A stretch of 17,742 nt of DNA from Thermoplasmata archaeon (lineage in GTDB: Archaea > Thermoplasmatota > Thermoplasmata > Thermoplasmatales > Thermoplasmataceae). The notes beneath the pieces are model-generated. The model was not told the origin of the DNA, did not search any database, and was given only the letters and a program-made list of their open reading frames with translations. The stretch covers positions 1 through 17,742 of the forward strand of contig JAJZAR010000019.1 in NCBI GenBank assembly GCA_021799315.1, written 5' to 3'. Below are positions 1 to 6,131 of the stretch, in pieces. Each line of letters opens with the position of its first letter. Within the stretch, counting starts at the first letter, position 1. A program made the translations under genes and the position numbers.

Positions 1-36
1 AAAACCGTTAGAGGAGATGGTCAGGAGGTCTCAATC

Positions 37-378
37 ATGAGCAGAAATGGGGAGGTAGGCAGCTTAAGAAAATCTGGAGAAACCATGATCCTTTCCATGA
101 AAGACCAGTCCTATCTGAGCCTGATGCTTATTTATGCAGGTCTGGTAGGCACCTATGACCGCACACTGGCCTTTAAAAAACCACCCTTCCCATCCAACTT
201 CAGAATTGTTTCCGGAATAATGTATATAGTAGGTTTTGGCCTGTTTATTTTTTCTAGACCATCTATGTTCGGACCCTATGGTCTCCAGATTGTGCTAATT
301 CTGGTCATCGCCCTGCTGGTTGCAGGATCTTTGCTGAGACTCATACCTCCTAAAATACCTGAGGCAAGCTCGTCGTGA
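37..378 (+). CDS. Small multi-spanning membrane protein, function unknown
   Basis: 113 residues, not recognised as a named family. After a polar N-terminus there are about three hydrophobic stretches, near residues 26-44, 55-74 and 80-104, so it is probably an integral membrane protein with short loops. The ATG at 37 is supported by AGGAGGT at 23-29, seven bases upstream. This is the clearest Shine-Dalgarno sequence in the window. Thermoplasmatales often use such sites inside operons and start first genes leaderless, so I infer an upstream partner gene just outside the window. A second ATG at 85 (residue 17) has only a weak GGAG upstream. The gene converges on htpX. A GGTAAA/TTTACC inverted repeat at 407-420 and a T-run at 400-404 lie in the 37-base gap and could end transcription. 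The reading frame is well supported; the function is unknown. Confidence 0.7.
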   Translation: MSRNGEVGSLRKSGETMILSMKDQSYLSLMLIYAGLVGTYDRTLAFKKPPFPSNFRIVSGIMYIVGFGLFIFSRPSMFGPYGLQIVLILVIALLVAGSLLRLIPPKIPEASSS

Positions 379-415
379 TATGGACTTGCTCTGTGCTCCT
401 TTTTCCGGTAAAAGT

Positions 416-1366
416 TTACCTGAAGCCCTTTTCCTTCATTTTCTCCAGTAGTTGAATTCTCTTAGCGGGGTGCGGGTGATCGCTGAATATGGAATGCCTC
501 AATTTGACCTTTGCAGATTTCCATTCCTGCAGCAATTTTCTGTGCTCCTCTCTGAGACCCTGATCAAAGCCTGAAAACATCAACATACTGCCCGTATTAG
601 ACGTTATTCCCTTCTTCCGCGTCCTCATAGGAGGAGTTGCTGCGACAATTTTAGCCAGTGCCGTCTGGAGATTTGTACTGGCACCGGGAATTGTCTGTGC
701 TGAATTCACATCGGCGTATGATTCCCTCATCCTGTTGACCCCAAGTATCATAAGGTTGAATACAAAACTTACACCCATAATGGCAATGGCAACCAGAATT
801 ATGCTGCCGTTTCCACCTTTCCTGCCACCACCAAACAACATTGAATATCCAAAATAAAACACTATGGTTGGTATGAGTCCTATTGCAAGCAAAAGTGCAA
901 CGTCATGATGTTTGAGATGACCTATCTCATGACCCATCACAGCTTCTATCTCATCTCTGTTAAGAATGTTTAATAATCCCTGCGTAACAGCCATTCTTCT
1001 TCCTGAGAGTATGGAGCCATAGGCGAAGGCATTGGGCATTGGAGTCTGGGCTATAAAAAGCGTGGGAACTTTCTGGTTATTATACACACAAACCTGCTGG
1101 AGTGATGTGTATAGCCATGAAAGCGATGGGTCTGAAGGACTTACCTTCTTGAGATGATATAGTTTACCTACGATGTATGGGGATAATAAATATTGCCCGA
1201 TGTCAAGAGCAAGAACCAGAACAAGCATTATCCCAAAGAAATCATATGAGAACGATATTCCCAGGAACTGGTATGAGACCGCGGAGATTACCGCGGCTGC
1301 TATTAATGCAATTGCGATGCCTGCAAGGATCGTGGCTATTCTCAGTTTCGTCCCTGTGAAATCCAT
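416..1366 (-). CDS. htpX: HtpX-type M48 membrane zinc metalloprotease
   Basis: 316 residues, the usual HtpX length. It cleaves damaged or misfolded membrane proteins from the cytosolic face. The zinc site HEIGHLKHHD lies at residues 146-155: H146 and H150 are ligands and E147 is the catalytic base. The probable third ligand is E215 in the RESYAD segment. Membrane segments appear near 10-34, 42-62, 157-177 and 188-209, the four-helix topology of the family. The late motif SDHPHPAKRIQLL (295-307) matches the usual HtpX ending of the form HPP..(K/E)RI..L. The ATG at 1366 has no Shine-Dalgarno site, but a TATA-like box sits about 29 bases upstream, which fits a leaderless transcript. Together with tricorn this suggests a proteolysis-rich quality-control system. 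The family call is secure. Confidence 0.93.
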   Translation of the reverse strand: MDFTGTKLRIATILAGIAIALIAAAVISAVSYQFLGISFSYDFFGIMLVLVLALDIGQYLLSPYIVGKLYHLKKVSPSDPSLSWLYTSLQQVCVYNNQKVPTLFIAQTPMPNAFAYGSILSGRRMAVTQGLLNILNRDEIEAVMGHEIGHLKHHDVALLLAIGLIPTIVFYFGYSMLFGGGRKGGNGSIILVAIAIMGVSFVFNLMILGVNRMRESYADVNSAQTIPGASTNLQTALAKIVAATPPMRTRKKGITSNTGSMLMFSGFDQGLREEHRKLLQEWKSAKVKLRHSIFSDHPHPAKRIQLLEKMKEKGFR

Positions 1367-1390
1367 CGAACACTGATCGAAAATGGATGT

Positions 1391-1400
1391 ATTAATATTT
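1391..1400 (-). promoter_or_regulatory. Probable TATA box of htpX
   Basis: On the minus strand this reads AAATATTAAT, centred about 29 bases before the htpX ATG, close to the archaeal TATA-to-start distance expected for a leaderless mRNA. This is called by inspection only; no transcription start is known. Confidence 0.45.
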
Positions 1401-1422
1401 CTTCATGAATCTCTCTTTAGAA

Positions 1423-1947
1423 TCAGCTTATCCTTCGTGAGCTATTACCTGCAATGGATTCCTTTCTCTTTTTCTTTTCCTCCATACCAACTTTAGCGAT
1501 TCCAAATCCAAGAATCATGTAATATAATGTGAGTATCCCTGTGAATATATAGAAAAGAATATTGGCTTCAGATGAACGGATATTGAAACCAAATGTCCAG
1601 ATATACACATATATGTAGATATAGAAGGCAATGGAACTCAGATAGAGCACCTTGTGCTTTCCAAGAGCATATGGAACTGACCATCGTCCCTGGAGCCCGT
1701 ACTTAACTCTGCGTTTCCGCATAATTACAGTTAATGCTGGTACAAATACCACAGAGTAAAAAATCATAATGCCCAGTATGGTGAAAAATTGACTGCTTCT
1801 AGTTGCAAATATGCCCAGTATAACAGGGGACATGAAAATAAAGAATAGATTTAGAATTACAAATGACATCCAGTATTTGCTTCGTGTTACCAGTCGGGAA
1901 ACAATGTATGCGGATATGAGAGGAAAAAAGATGGCGAATATGCCCAT
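1423..1947 (-). CDS. Multi-spanning membrane protein, function unknown
   Basis: 174 residues, strongly hydrophobic, with about five candidate membrane segments near residues 2-20, 27-47, 54-76, 100-119 and 127-150. A basic stretch around 77-95 (RKRRVK...GRW) and a basic C-terminal tail (EEKKKRKES) suggest a cytosolic C-terminus by the positive-inside rule. I do not recognise the family and see no catalytic motif. It lies 56 bases upstream of htpX on the same strand, but htpX has its own TATA-like box, so co-transcription is uncertain. No Shine-Dalgarno site precedes the ATG at 1947. A candidate TATA stretch lies near 2000-2012, which would give a leader of about 30 bases. The perfect palindrome GGGAATTCCC at 1989-1998 lies between that box and the start. 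Confidence 0.7.
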   Translation of the reverse strand: MGIFAIFFPLISAYIVSRLVTRSKYWMSFVILNLFFIFMSPVILGIFATRSSQFFTILGIMIFYSVVFVPALTVIMRKRRVKYGLQGRWSVPYALGKHKVLYLSSIAFYIYIYVYIWTFGFNIRSSEANILFYIFTGILTLYYMILGFGIAKVGMEEKKKRKESIAGNSSRRIS

Positions 1948-2125
1948 TATGTAAGCAAAGGATCTATCCCAGATTGTCTTCGTGAACTGGGAATTCCCTA
2001 TTATTCTTAAAAGTTATCAAACTAACAGATAAAAAATAACATGCCTTGCAGGTCTATAATGCTTAAGTGATCCGATCGCCCATAACTTCAAAATCTTTCT
2101 ACTCTTTCATCTAAAATTGGCATAT

Positions 2126-2137
2126 GAATAAATAATA
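2126..2137 (+). promoter_or_regulatory. Probable TATA box of alaX
   Basis: GAATAAATAATA, centred about 24 bases before the alaX ATG at 2155, with no Shine-Dalgarno sequence between them. This fits a leaderless start. It lies in the 207-base divergent gap between the membrane protein (-) and alaX (+). Confidence 0.4.
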
Positions 2138-2154
2138 TGAATTAATGAAACTTC

Positions 2155-2874
2155 ATGACAGAAAAACTGTATCTTAACGATGCTTACCTCAAAGAGTGTG
2201 ATGCAAGAGTCAATAAAGTAACAGATAGAGGTATTATCCTTGATAGGACAGTTTTCTATGCAAGAGGGGGAGGCCAACCTGGAGACTCTGGTACCATAAG
2301 TTTCGGCGATCGAGTTGTACACATAGATGACACAATAAAGGAAGGAGAAGATGTGTTGCATATTTCAGATGATACCAGCGGTATAACTGAGGGTGAGTTC
2401 TGTAAATGCAACCTTAACTGGGAGACGAGATACCAGTATATGAGATATCACTCAGCCATACATCTTATGGACGGAATATTCAACAATATGGCGATTAAGA
2501 CAGGATTGATAACAGGTAGCCAGATATACGCTGATAGGGCAAGAGTAGATTTTTCAGTGGATAATTTTTCTCAAGATATTGTTCTTGAACTGATAGAAAT
2601 GGTGAATAAAGCCGTTGAAGAAGGACACAATATAAGTGTAAAATACCTGCCCTCTGAGGAAGCCCTTAAAATTCCAAACCTTGCGAGAACTGAACCTGGA
2701 AGGGAGCTCATCAAACGACTGCCTGTAGTAAGGATAGTGGATATTGAAGGTGTTGATGCCCAGGCAGATGGCGGAACACACGTCAACAATACACGAGAAA
2801 TAGGAAAACTTTCTTTGAACAGGATAGAGAATAAGGGAAAGAATAATAAAAGGGTATATTTCACAGTTGGCTGA
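2155..2874 (+). CDS. alaX: AlaX, alanyl-tRNA trans-editing protein (AlaX-M size)
   Basis: 239 residues. It hydrolyses seryl- or glycyl-tRNA(Ala) made by mistake by alanyl-tRNA synthetase, and is a free-standing relative of the AlaRS editing domain. The N-terminal part carries the glycine motif GGGQPGD at residues 38-44, which marks the medium-length AlaX-M class. The first zinc motif is HSAIH (99-103), equivalent to HxxxH. The second is ADGGTH (204-209) followed by VNNTREIG. The cysteine usual in the CGGTH motif is Asp (D205) here; I believe some archaeal AlaX proteins share this but cannot confirm it. The gene is a single transcription unit: TATA-like box upstream, T-run terminator just after the stop. 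The start at 2155 is the first codon after that box. Confidence 0.9.
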   Translation: MTEKLYLNDAYLKECDARVNKVTDRGIILDRTVFYARGGGQPGDSGTISFGDRVVHIDDTIKEGEDVLHISDDTSGITEGEFCKCNLNWETRYQYMRYHSAIHLMDGIFNNMAIKTGLITGSQIYADRARVDFSVDNFSQDIVLELIEMVNKAVEEGHNISVKYLPSEEALKIPNLARTEPGRELIKRLPVVRIVDIEGVDAQADGGTHVNNTREIGKLSLNRIENKGKNNKRVYFTVG

Positions 2875-2891
2875 GTTGTCAACGCTTATGG

Positions 2892-2898
2892 TTTTTTT
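2892..2898 (+). terminator. T-run terminator after alaX
   Basis: Seven consecutive T residues 18 bases after the alaX stop, with no strong hairpin. Archaeal RNA polymerase commonly stops at such runs. It also separates alaX from the tnpB element. Confidence 0.5.
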
Positions 2899-2971
2899 AA
2901 GATATAGATTTTTTCAAAGAAAGAAGGTGTAAAATCTTAGTTGATTTCTCTCTCCTTTGTGTGTGATTAGA

Positions 2972-2980
2972 TTTAATTAT
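2972..2980 (+). promoter_or_regulatory. Probable TATA box of tnpB
   Basis: TTTAATTAT, centred about 24 bases before the GTG at 3000. It supports GTG as a leaderless start, since no ATG is available in frame between the upstream stop codon (2964-2966) and the conserved protein. Confidence 0.4.
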
Positions 2981-2999
2981 CATAATAATATGCCCGTTT

Positions 3000-4160
3000 G
3001 TGTATGCATTCAAGGCCGTAACACAGCATTTCATTCCTTCTGACAACCTGATCACATTAATGCATACGTTCACTGATATGGTTAATCTTACAATCACCCT
3101 TATGATTGAGAAGAATCTCACATCAAGAAATTCTGTATCCAAGGAGATTTACCATAAGCTTACAGATTACAACATCCCTTCCTATTATTATCCTGAAGCC
3201 ATCAGCAAGGCGGTTGCACTTGTCAAAACATATAGGAAAAGATTGAAGAAAAAACAGAAGGCAACCATCCCTCATGTGGAAAAGCCCATGCTATCCACAT
3301 ATTATGGTTTTAAGATAGAAAATGATAAACTCATGATTCCCATAGCCAAAAGAGCATACGAATCCATCCCTTTGAATGCATATGTGCGCAGTTCAATATC
3401 AGCGGTGAAAGTGCATTCCTTTACCTTGTCGGCATACACACTCTCTCTCGTAATAGGGAGAGAGGTCGATTCTATGGAATGCACCACTACAGTTGGTGTT
3501 GATCGCAACTTGAGAAATGCAACCGTTGGTAATGAGGATCATCACGAAGTCCATGATCTGTCAGAGGTTGTGGAGATCAAGCAACGATACAGAATAAAGA
3601 AATCCCATTTCCAGAGAAACGACAGAAGGATACAGAAAAGGATCGCATCAAAATATGGGAAGAGAGAAAGAAACAGAACAAAACAGATCATCCATGAAAC
3701 AAGCAAGGCTATTGTTAAGGCTGCTGTGAAGAACAATGAGATGATTGTTCTTGAGAATATCAAAGGTCTCATAAATATCACAAAGAAAGGGGATAGAAGA
3801 GGAACCAATTACAGATTTCTATTGAAGAATGCATTCCCCTATGGCATGCTTGCATCCCAGATTATTTACAAAGCTGACTGGGAAGGTCTTCCTGTAATTG
3901 AACTGTCAAGAAAAGAAACAATGAACACAAGCAAGGAATGCTCGGTATGTGGGTCACTGACCCGAATAGAGCACGATAGAATGTTGAAGTGTGATACATG
4001 CGATCTAGAGATAGATCGAGACGTAAATGCCTGCATAAACATTGCAGGCAGGGGTCGGACATGGCTGACACGATCCCATGAAGGCCTGCCAATTGAAGCC
4101 GTGAAGCAGTTAAAAGATGTGGAGCAGATGGCAGGAAGTCAAATATCAACGAGCATTTGA
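3000..4160 (+). CDS. tnpB: TnpB, RNA-guided RuvC nuclease of an IS200/IS605 element
   Basis: 386 residues, a normal TnpB length. The family uses an omega RNA from the element's right end to cut double-stranded DNA next to a short TAM, and is the ancestor of Cas12. The RuvC residues look complete: D168 in TVGVDRN, E252 in IVLENIKG, and D341 in DRDVNACINI. The zinc ribbon between the second and third motifs is intact, with CSVC (C314, C317) and CDTC (C331, C334), preceded by the usual NTSKE. The N-terminal 160 residues are basic, as expected for RNA and DNA binding. There is no frameshift or internal stop, so the protein may be active. The GTG start is leaderless by its position behind a TATA-like box. 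The last codons are part of the repeated right-end sequence, so the terminal residues TSI may be encoded by flanking DNA. Confidence 0.93.
   Translation: MYAFKAVTQHFIPSDNLITLMHTFTDMVNLTITLMIEKNLTSRNSVSKEIYHKLTDYNIPSYYYPEAISKAVALVKTYRKRLKKKQKATIPHVEKPMLSTYYGFKIENDKLMIPIAKRAYESIPLNAYVRSSISAVKVHSFTLSAYTLSLVIGREVDSMECTTTVGVDRNLRNATVGNEDHHEVHDLSEVVEIKQRYRIKKSHFQRNDRRIQKRIASKYGKRERNRTKQIIHETSKAIVKAAVKNNEMIVLENIKGLINITKKGDRRGTNYRFLLKNAFPYGMLASQIIYKADWEGLPVIELSRKETMNTSKECSVCGSLTRIEHDRMLKCDTCDLEIDRDVNACINIAGRGRTWLTRSHEGLPIEAVKQLKDVEQMAGSQISTSI
4028..4147 (+). ncRNA. Probable omega RNA (reRNA) scaffold overlapping the 3' end of tnpB
   Basis: In this family the guide RNA scaffold overlaps the end of tnpB and runs to the right end, with the guide taken from flanking DNA. 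Two strong pairings support this here. TGCCTGC (4028-4034) pairs with GCAGGCA (4044-4050) around a 9-base loop, and CCTGCCA (4085-4091) pairs with TGGCAGG (4129-4135). The second 3' arm lies inside the 19-bp sequence repeated at 14290-14308, as expected for a conserved end. If the element ends at TCAA (4139-4142), the guide would begin at 4143. The exact 5' end is unknown and expression is not shown. Confidence 0.4.
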
Positions 4161-4235
4161 CAAGGTCCAAAGAAAGAAAATGCATGCGGTATAGTATGGT
4201 ATCTGAATTCACACCGCTTATCTATTGAGATCAAT

Positions 4236-4246
4236 CTTTTTACGTA
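4236..4246 (+). promoter_or_regulatory. Candidate promoter of the glycine C-acetyltransferase gene
   Basis: CTTTTTACGTA lies about 23 bases before the ATG at 4264. An ATTGA/TCAAT inverted repeat (4224-4235) overlaps its upstream edge and could be an operator or the end of the tnpB transcript. The box is weak. Confidence 0.3.
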
Positions 4247-4263
4247 TGTTGACATGTTGCCTC

Positions 4264-5445
4264 ATGGTAAATATGCAATGGGTGAAGGATGAAATAGAGG
4301 GACTCAAGAATTCAGGGAGATACATTCCTATCAGGGTTCTGCAATCCGCACAGGGGCCAAGGGTGAGAATTGAAGGAAGAGAATTTCTGAACATGTGCTC
4401 CAATAACTATCTGGGCCTTGCAAACGATCCAGAGGTAAGAAAGGCTGCCCTTGACGCCATCGGAGAATATGGAGTTGGGGCAGGAGCAGTAAGGTCCATA
4501 GCTGGAACAATGGAAATTCACGCAAAACTTGAAGAAAAGGTTGCCCAATTCAAACACATGGAATCGGCGGTTGTGTTTCAAGGAGGGTTACTTGCAAATC
4601 TTGGTACCATCCCCGTCCTCGTTGGAAAGGAAGATGTAATTTTCAGTGAAGAACTGAATCATGCAAGCATAATTGATGGTATGAGGCTGAGTTCCGCAAA
4701 GAAATTTGTATATTCTCATATGTCAGTGGATGATCTTGAAAGCAAACTGAAAAATTCCAGAAAGGATGGCAAAAAATCACTCATTGTTACAGACGGCGTG
4801 TTCAGCATGGATGGAGACATAGCGCCGGTCAAGGAAATTTCTGAGCTGAGAGAGAGATATGATACAATGTTTTATGTTGATGATGCCCATGGTGAGGGAG
4901 TGCTTGGAGAAGGGGGAAGAGGCATCGTAAACCATTTCCATCTTAATGGAAAGGTTGAGGTCGAGATGGGCACGTTTTCTAAGGCACTTGGATCTATGGG
5001 AGGTTTCATAGCTGGCCAGAATGAACTTATAGATCTTGTGAAGCAGCGAGCAAGACCCTTTCTGTTTAGCAGCGGGCTAAATCCGGGAGATGCAGCCAGT
5101 GTGATGAAATCCATAGAAATCATGGAAAGGGATGATTCTAGAGTTAAGAAACTGTGGGAGAACGCAGAGTTTCTGCAGAAGGGATTCAGGGAAGCAGGAT
5201 TTACTCTCACAACCACAAAGACACCCATAACTCCTGTTGTTATAGGTGATGAGAAAAAGACTCAGGCATTCAGTAAATATCTCTATGATGAGAAGAACAT
5301 ATTTGCTTCGCCCATTGTGTTTCCCACAGTGGCTAAAGGGACAGCCAGAATAAGAATAATGCCCTCGGCCATTCACACAAAGGAGGATCTGAAGGAGACC
5401 CTTGACGCCTTCAGTGAAGGAGCAAGGAGTCTCAAGTTGTTTTGA
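4264..5445 (+). CDS. kbl: Glycine C-acetyltransferase (2-amino-3-ketobutyrate CoA ligase) / AONS-family PLP enzyme
   Basis: About 393 residues. It condenses glycine with an acyl-CoA, releasing CoA; in threonine breakdown it splits 2-amino-3-ketobutyrate to glycine and acetyl-CoA. Fold-type I PLP features are all visible (numbered from the start used here): NNYLGLA (47-53), AGAVRSIAGT (72-81), the PLP-stacking histidine in ELNHASIIDG (H132), TDGVFSMDGD (176-185), VDDAHGEGVLG with the PLP Asp and His (205-215), and the Schiff-base lysine in GTFSKALG (K240). The AVR.IAGT segment and overall character match the Thermus/archaeal KBL type, which can also act as 8-amino-7-oxononanoate synthase, so the substrate is not certain. 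No threonine dehydrogenase or biotin gene is adjacent. Starts are possible at 4264 and 4273; 4264 fits a leaderless start better. Confidence 0.87.
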   Translation: MVNMQWVKDEIEGLKNSGRYIPIRVLQSAQGPRVRIEGREFLNMCSNNYLGLANDPEVRKAALDAIGEYGVGAGAVRSIAGTMEIHAKLEEKVAQFKHMESAVVFQGGLLANLGTIPVLVGKEDVIFSEELNHASIIDGMRLSSAKKFVYSHMSVDDLESKLKNSRKDGKKSLIVTDGVFSMDGDIAPVKEISELRERYDTMFYVDDAHGEGVLGEGGRGIVNHFHLNGKVEVEMGTFSKALGSMGGFIAGQNELIDLVKQRARPFLFSSGLNPGDAASVMKSIEIMERDDSRVKKLWENAEFLQKGFREAGFTLTTTKTPITPVVIGDEKKTQAFSKYLYDEKNIFASPIVFPTVAKGTARIRIMPSAIHTKEDLKETLDAFSEGARSLKLF

Positions 5446-5463
5446 ACACCACACGCATTAACT

Positions 5464-5474
5464 TTTATATAAAT
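5464..5474 (+). promoter_or_regulatory. Strong plus-strand TATA box with no obvious gene downstream
   Basis: TTTATATAAAT within 5460-5475 is the best-looking TATA box on the plus strand in this window. It sits 20 bases after the kbl stop. A transcript starting 26-30 bases later would begin near GGGTGTGATT (5495) and run into the 3' end of the convergent 83-residue gene. The only frames there are very short: 9 codons from ATG 5474 and 12 from GTG 5499. It may drive a small RNA. Confidence 0.4.
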
Positions 5475-5670
5475 GGGTCTCCCAACGCAAGTGTGGGTGT
5501 GATTATAATTACAATTTTGCCCTGGATAGATTTGTAAATCATCTACGAATAGAAACATATTTCCTGATAATTGTTCATCTATTTTAAGGCAAATTTTAGA
5601 TCGGTTCAACTTTAAAAACGATCTGTATATGAGCTATTTCCATGGCGTTTTCGAGCCTTGGCTATATGCG

Positions 5671-5922
5671 TCATATCTTTTGAACTTCTTTGCCATCTAA
5701 AAGGACTTTTGTATGGGAAAAACCACCGGCGCTGATTTTCACCTGATGCTTTTCTGATTCACCAACTTCTAGTTGCCATTCCTCTGGTGTAGGTGTTAAA
5801 TGGATTTTATCAGCAATTTTTTTCCCATCCAAGTGAATGGTAAGATGTTTCGATAAAATGCTCCAACCGACCACTAGTGTGTGTTTTTCAGTTTCCCCTA
5901 TTTCAAACTTGGATTTTGCCAT
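5671..5922 (-). CDS. 83-residue protein with an internal tandem duplication, function unknown
   Basis: It is not recognised. Residues 6-36 and 50-82 are two copies of one unit: FEIGETEKH...HLDGKKI against LEVGESEKH...LLDGKEV. The alternating pattern and the DGK turn suggest a small beta-sandwich made of two repeats. It has no signal peptide or membrane segment, so it is presumably cytosolic. The frame is supported by conservation between its own two halves. The ATG at 5922 has no good Shine-Dalgarno site but has a TATA-like box about 28 bases upstream. The gene stands alone, convergent with kbl, at the edge of a region of mobile-element debris. An imperfect hairpin (CCATGGC 5640-5646 with GCCTTGG 5655-5661) lies just past its stop and may mark its 3' end. 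Confidence 0.65.
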   Translation of the reverse strand: MAKSKFEIGETEKHTLVVGWSILSKHLTIHLDGKKIADKIHLTPTPEEWQLEVGESEKHQVKISAGGFSHTKVLLDGKEVQKI

Positions 5923-5944
5923 TTCCCCAATGAGGCATTTTTGG

Positions 5945-5957
5945 TTATAAATATATT
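5945..5957 (-). promoter_or_regulatory. TATA box of the 83-residue protein gene, possibly bidirectional
   Basis: Read on the minus strand it is AATATATTTATAA, centred about 28 bases before the ATG at 5922. The sequence is nearly symmetric, so it could also drive plus-strand transcription starting near 5977-5981, as part of the duplicated module. Confidence 0.4.
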
Positions 5958-6011
5958 CGTTCTTCCCACGTCATGGGGGTGTGATTGCAATGAGGAATAT
6001 GATCCGTGATG

Positions 6012-6029
6012 TTCCAATTTAAATTGGAA
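6012..6029. repeat. Perfect 18-bp palindrome
   Basis: TTCCAATTT followed directly by AAATTGGAA, with no spacer and no mismatch. The lack of a spacer argues for a dimeric protein-binding site more than for an RNA hairpin. It lies about 90 bases upstream of the 83-residue gene, in a region with no supported gene. Confidence 0.6.
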
Positions 6030-6131
6030 AATATTCAATGACACGATTGTATTGATGAAATCCTTTAGTTCACTATGTTTACTTAGACAAAAATCGTCAT
6101 GCCTTATTCGCAACGTCCCCGGTTATATTTG

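Larger units (their letters stand above)
2941..4147 (+). mobile_element. IS200/IS605-group element carrying only tnpB (IS1341-like)
   Basis: The element holds tnpB and no intact tnpA beside it, so it would need a TnpA supplied from elsewhere to move. The right end is placed near 4142-4147, because 4129-4147 recurs exactly at 14290-14308 and contains TCAA, the right cleavage tetranucleotide known in IS608. The left end is a guess. TTGAT at 2941-2945, the insertion/TAM motif known from ISDra2, follows a T-run and is the best candidate I see, but motifs differ between elements. Both boundaries need an empty-site comparison. Confidence 0.4.
5464..5986 (+). repeat. Pair of similar TATA/CCCA-hairpin/GGGTGTGATT modules flanking a small gene
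   Basis: The first copy covers about 5464-5504 and the second about 5945-5986, both in plus orientation. Each has a TATA-like box, then CCCA with a short inverted partner (TGGG), then the identical GGGTGTGATT. GTGATT starts about 30 bases from the centre of the TATA box in both. Similarity outside these blocks is weak. They bracket the 83-residue minus-strand gene. They could be two promoters of related small RNAs, ends of a decayed element, or chance. Confidence 0.3.

Noticed and set aside
2898..2948. Overlapping short inverted repeats (TAAGAT/ATCTTA, AAATC/GATTT) as a left-end hairpin of the tnpB element
   Set aside because: The arms are 5-6 bases, AT-rich and mutually exclusive; not strong enough to define an element end.
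5599..5609. GATCGGTTCAA occurs at 5599-5609 and 17694-17704, and GGTTCAA resembles a tRNA T-loop
   Set aside because: An 11-base match is expected several times by chance. The second copy is coding sequence of the transposase, and no cloverleaf can be built around either site.
5898..6113. Minus-strand 71-codon open frame upstream of the 83-residue gene
   Set aside because: No recognisable motif, it overlaps the start of the better supported 83-residue gene and its promoter, and the protein pattern is not gene-like.
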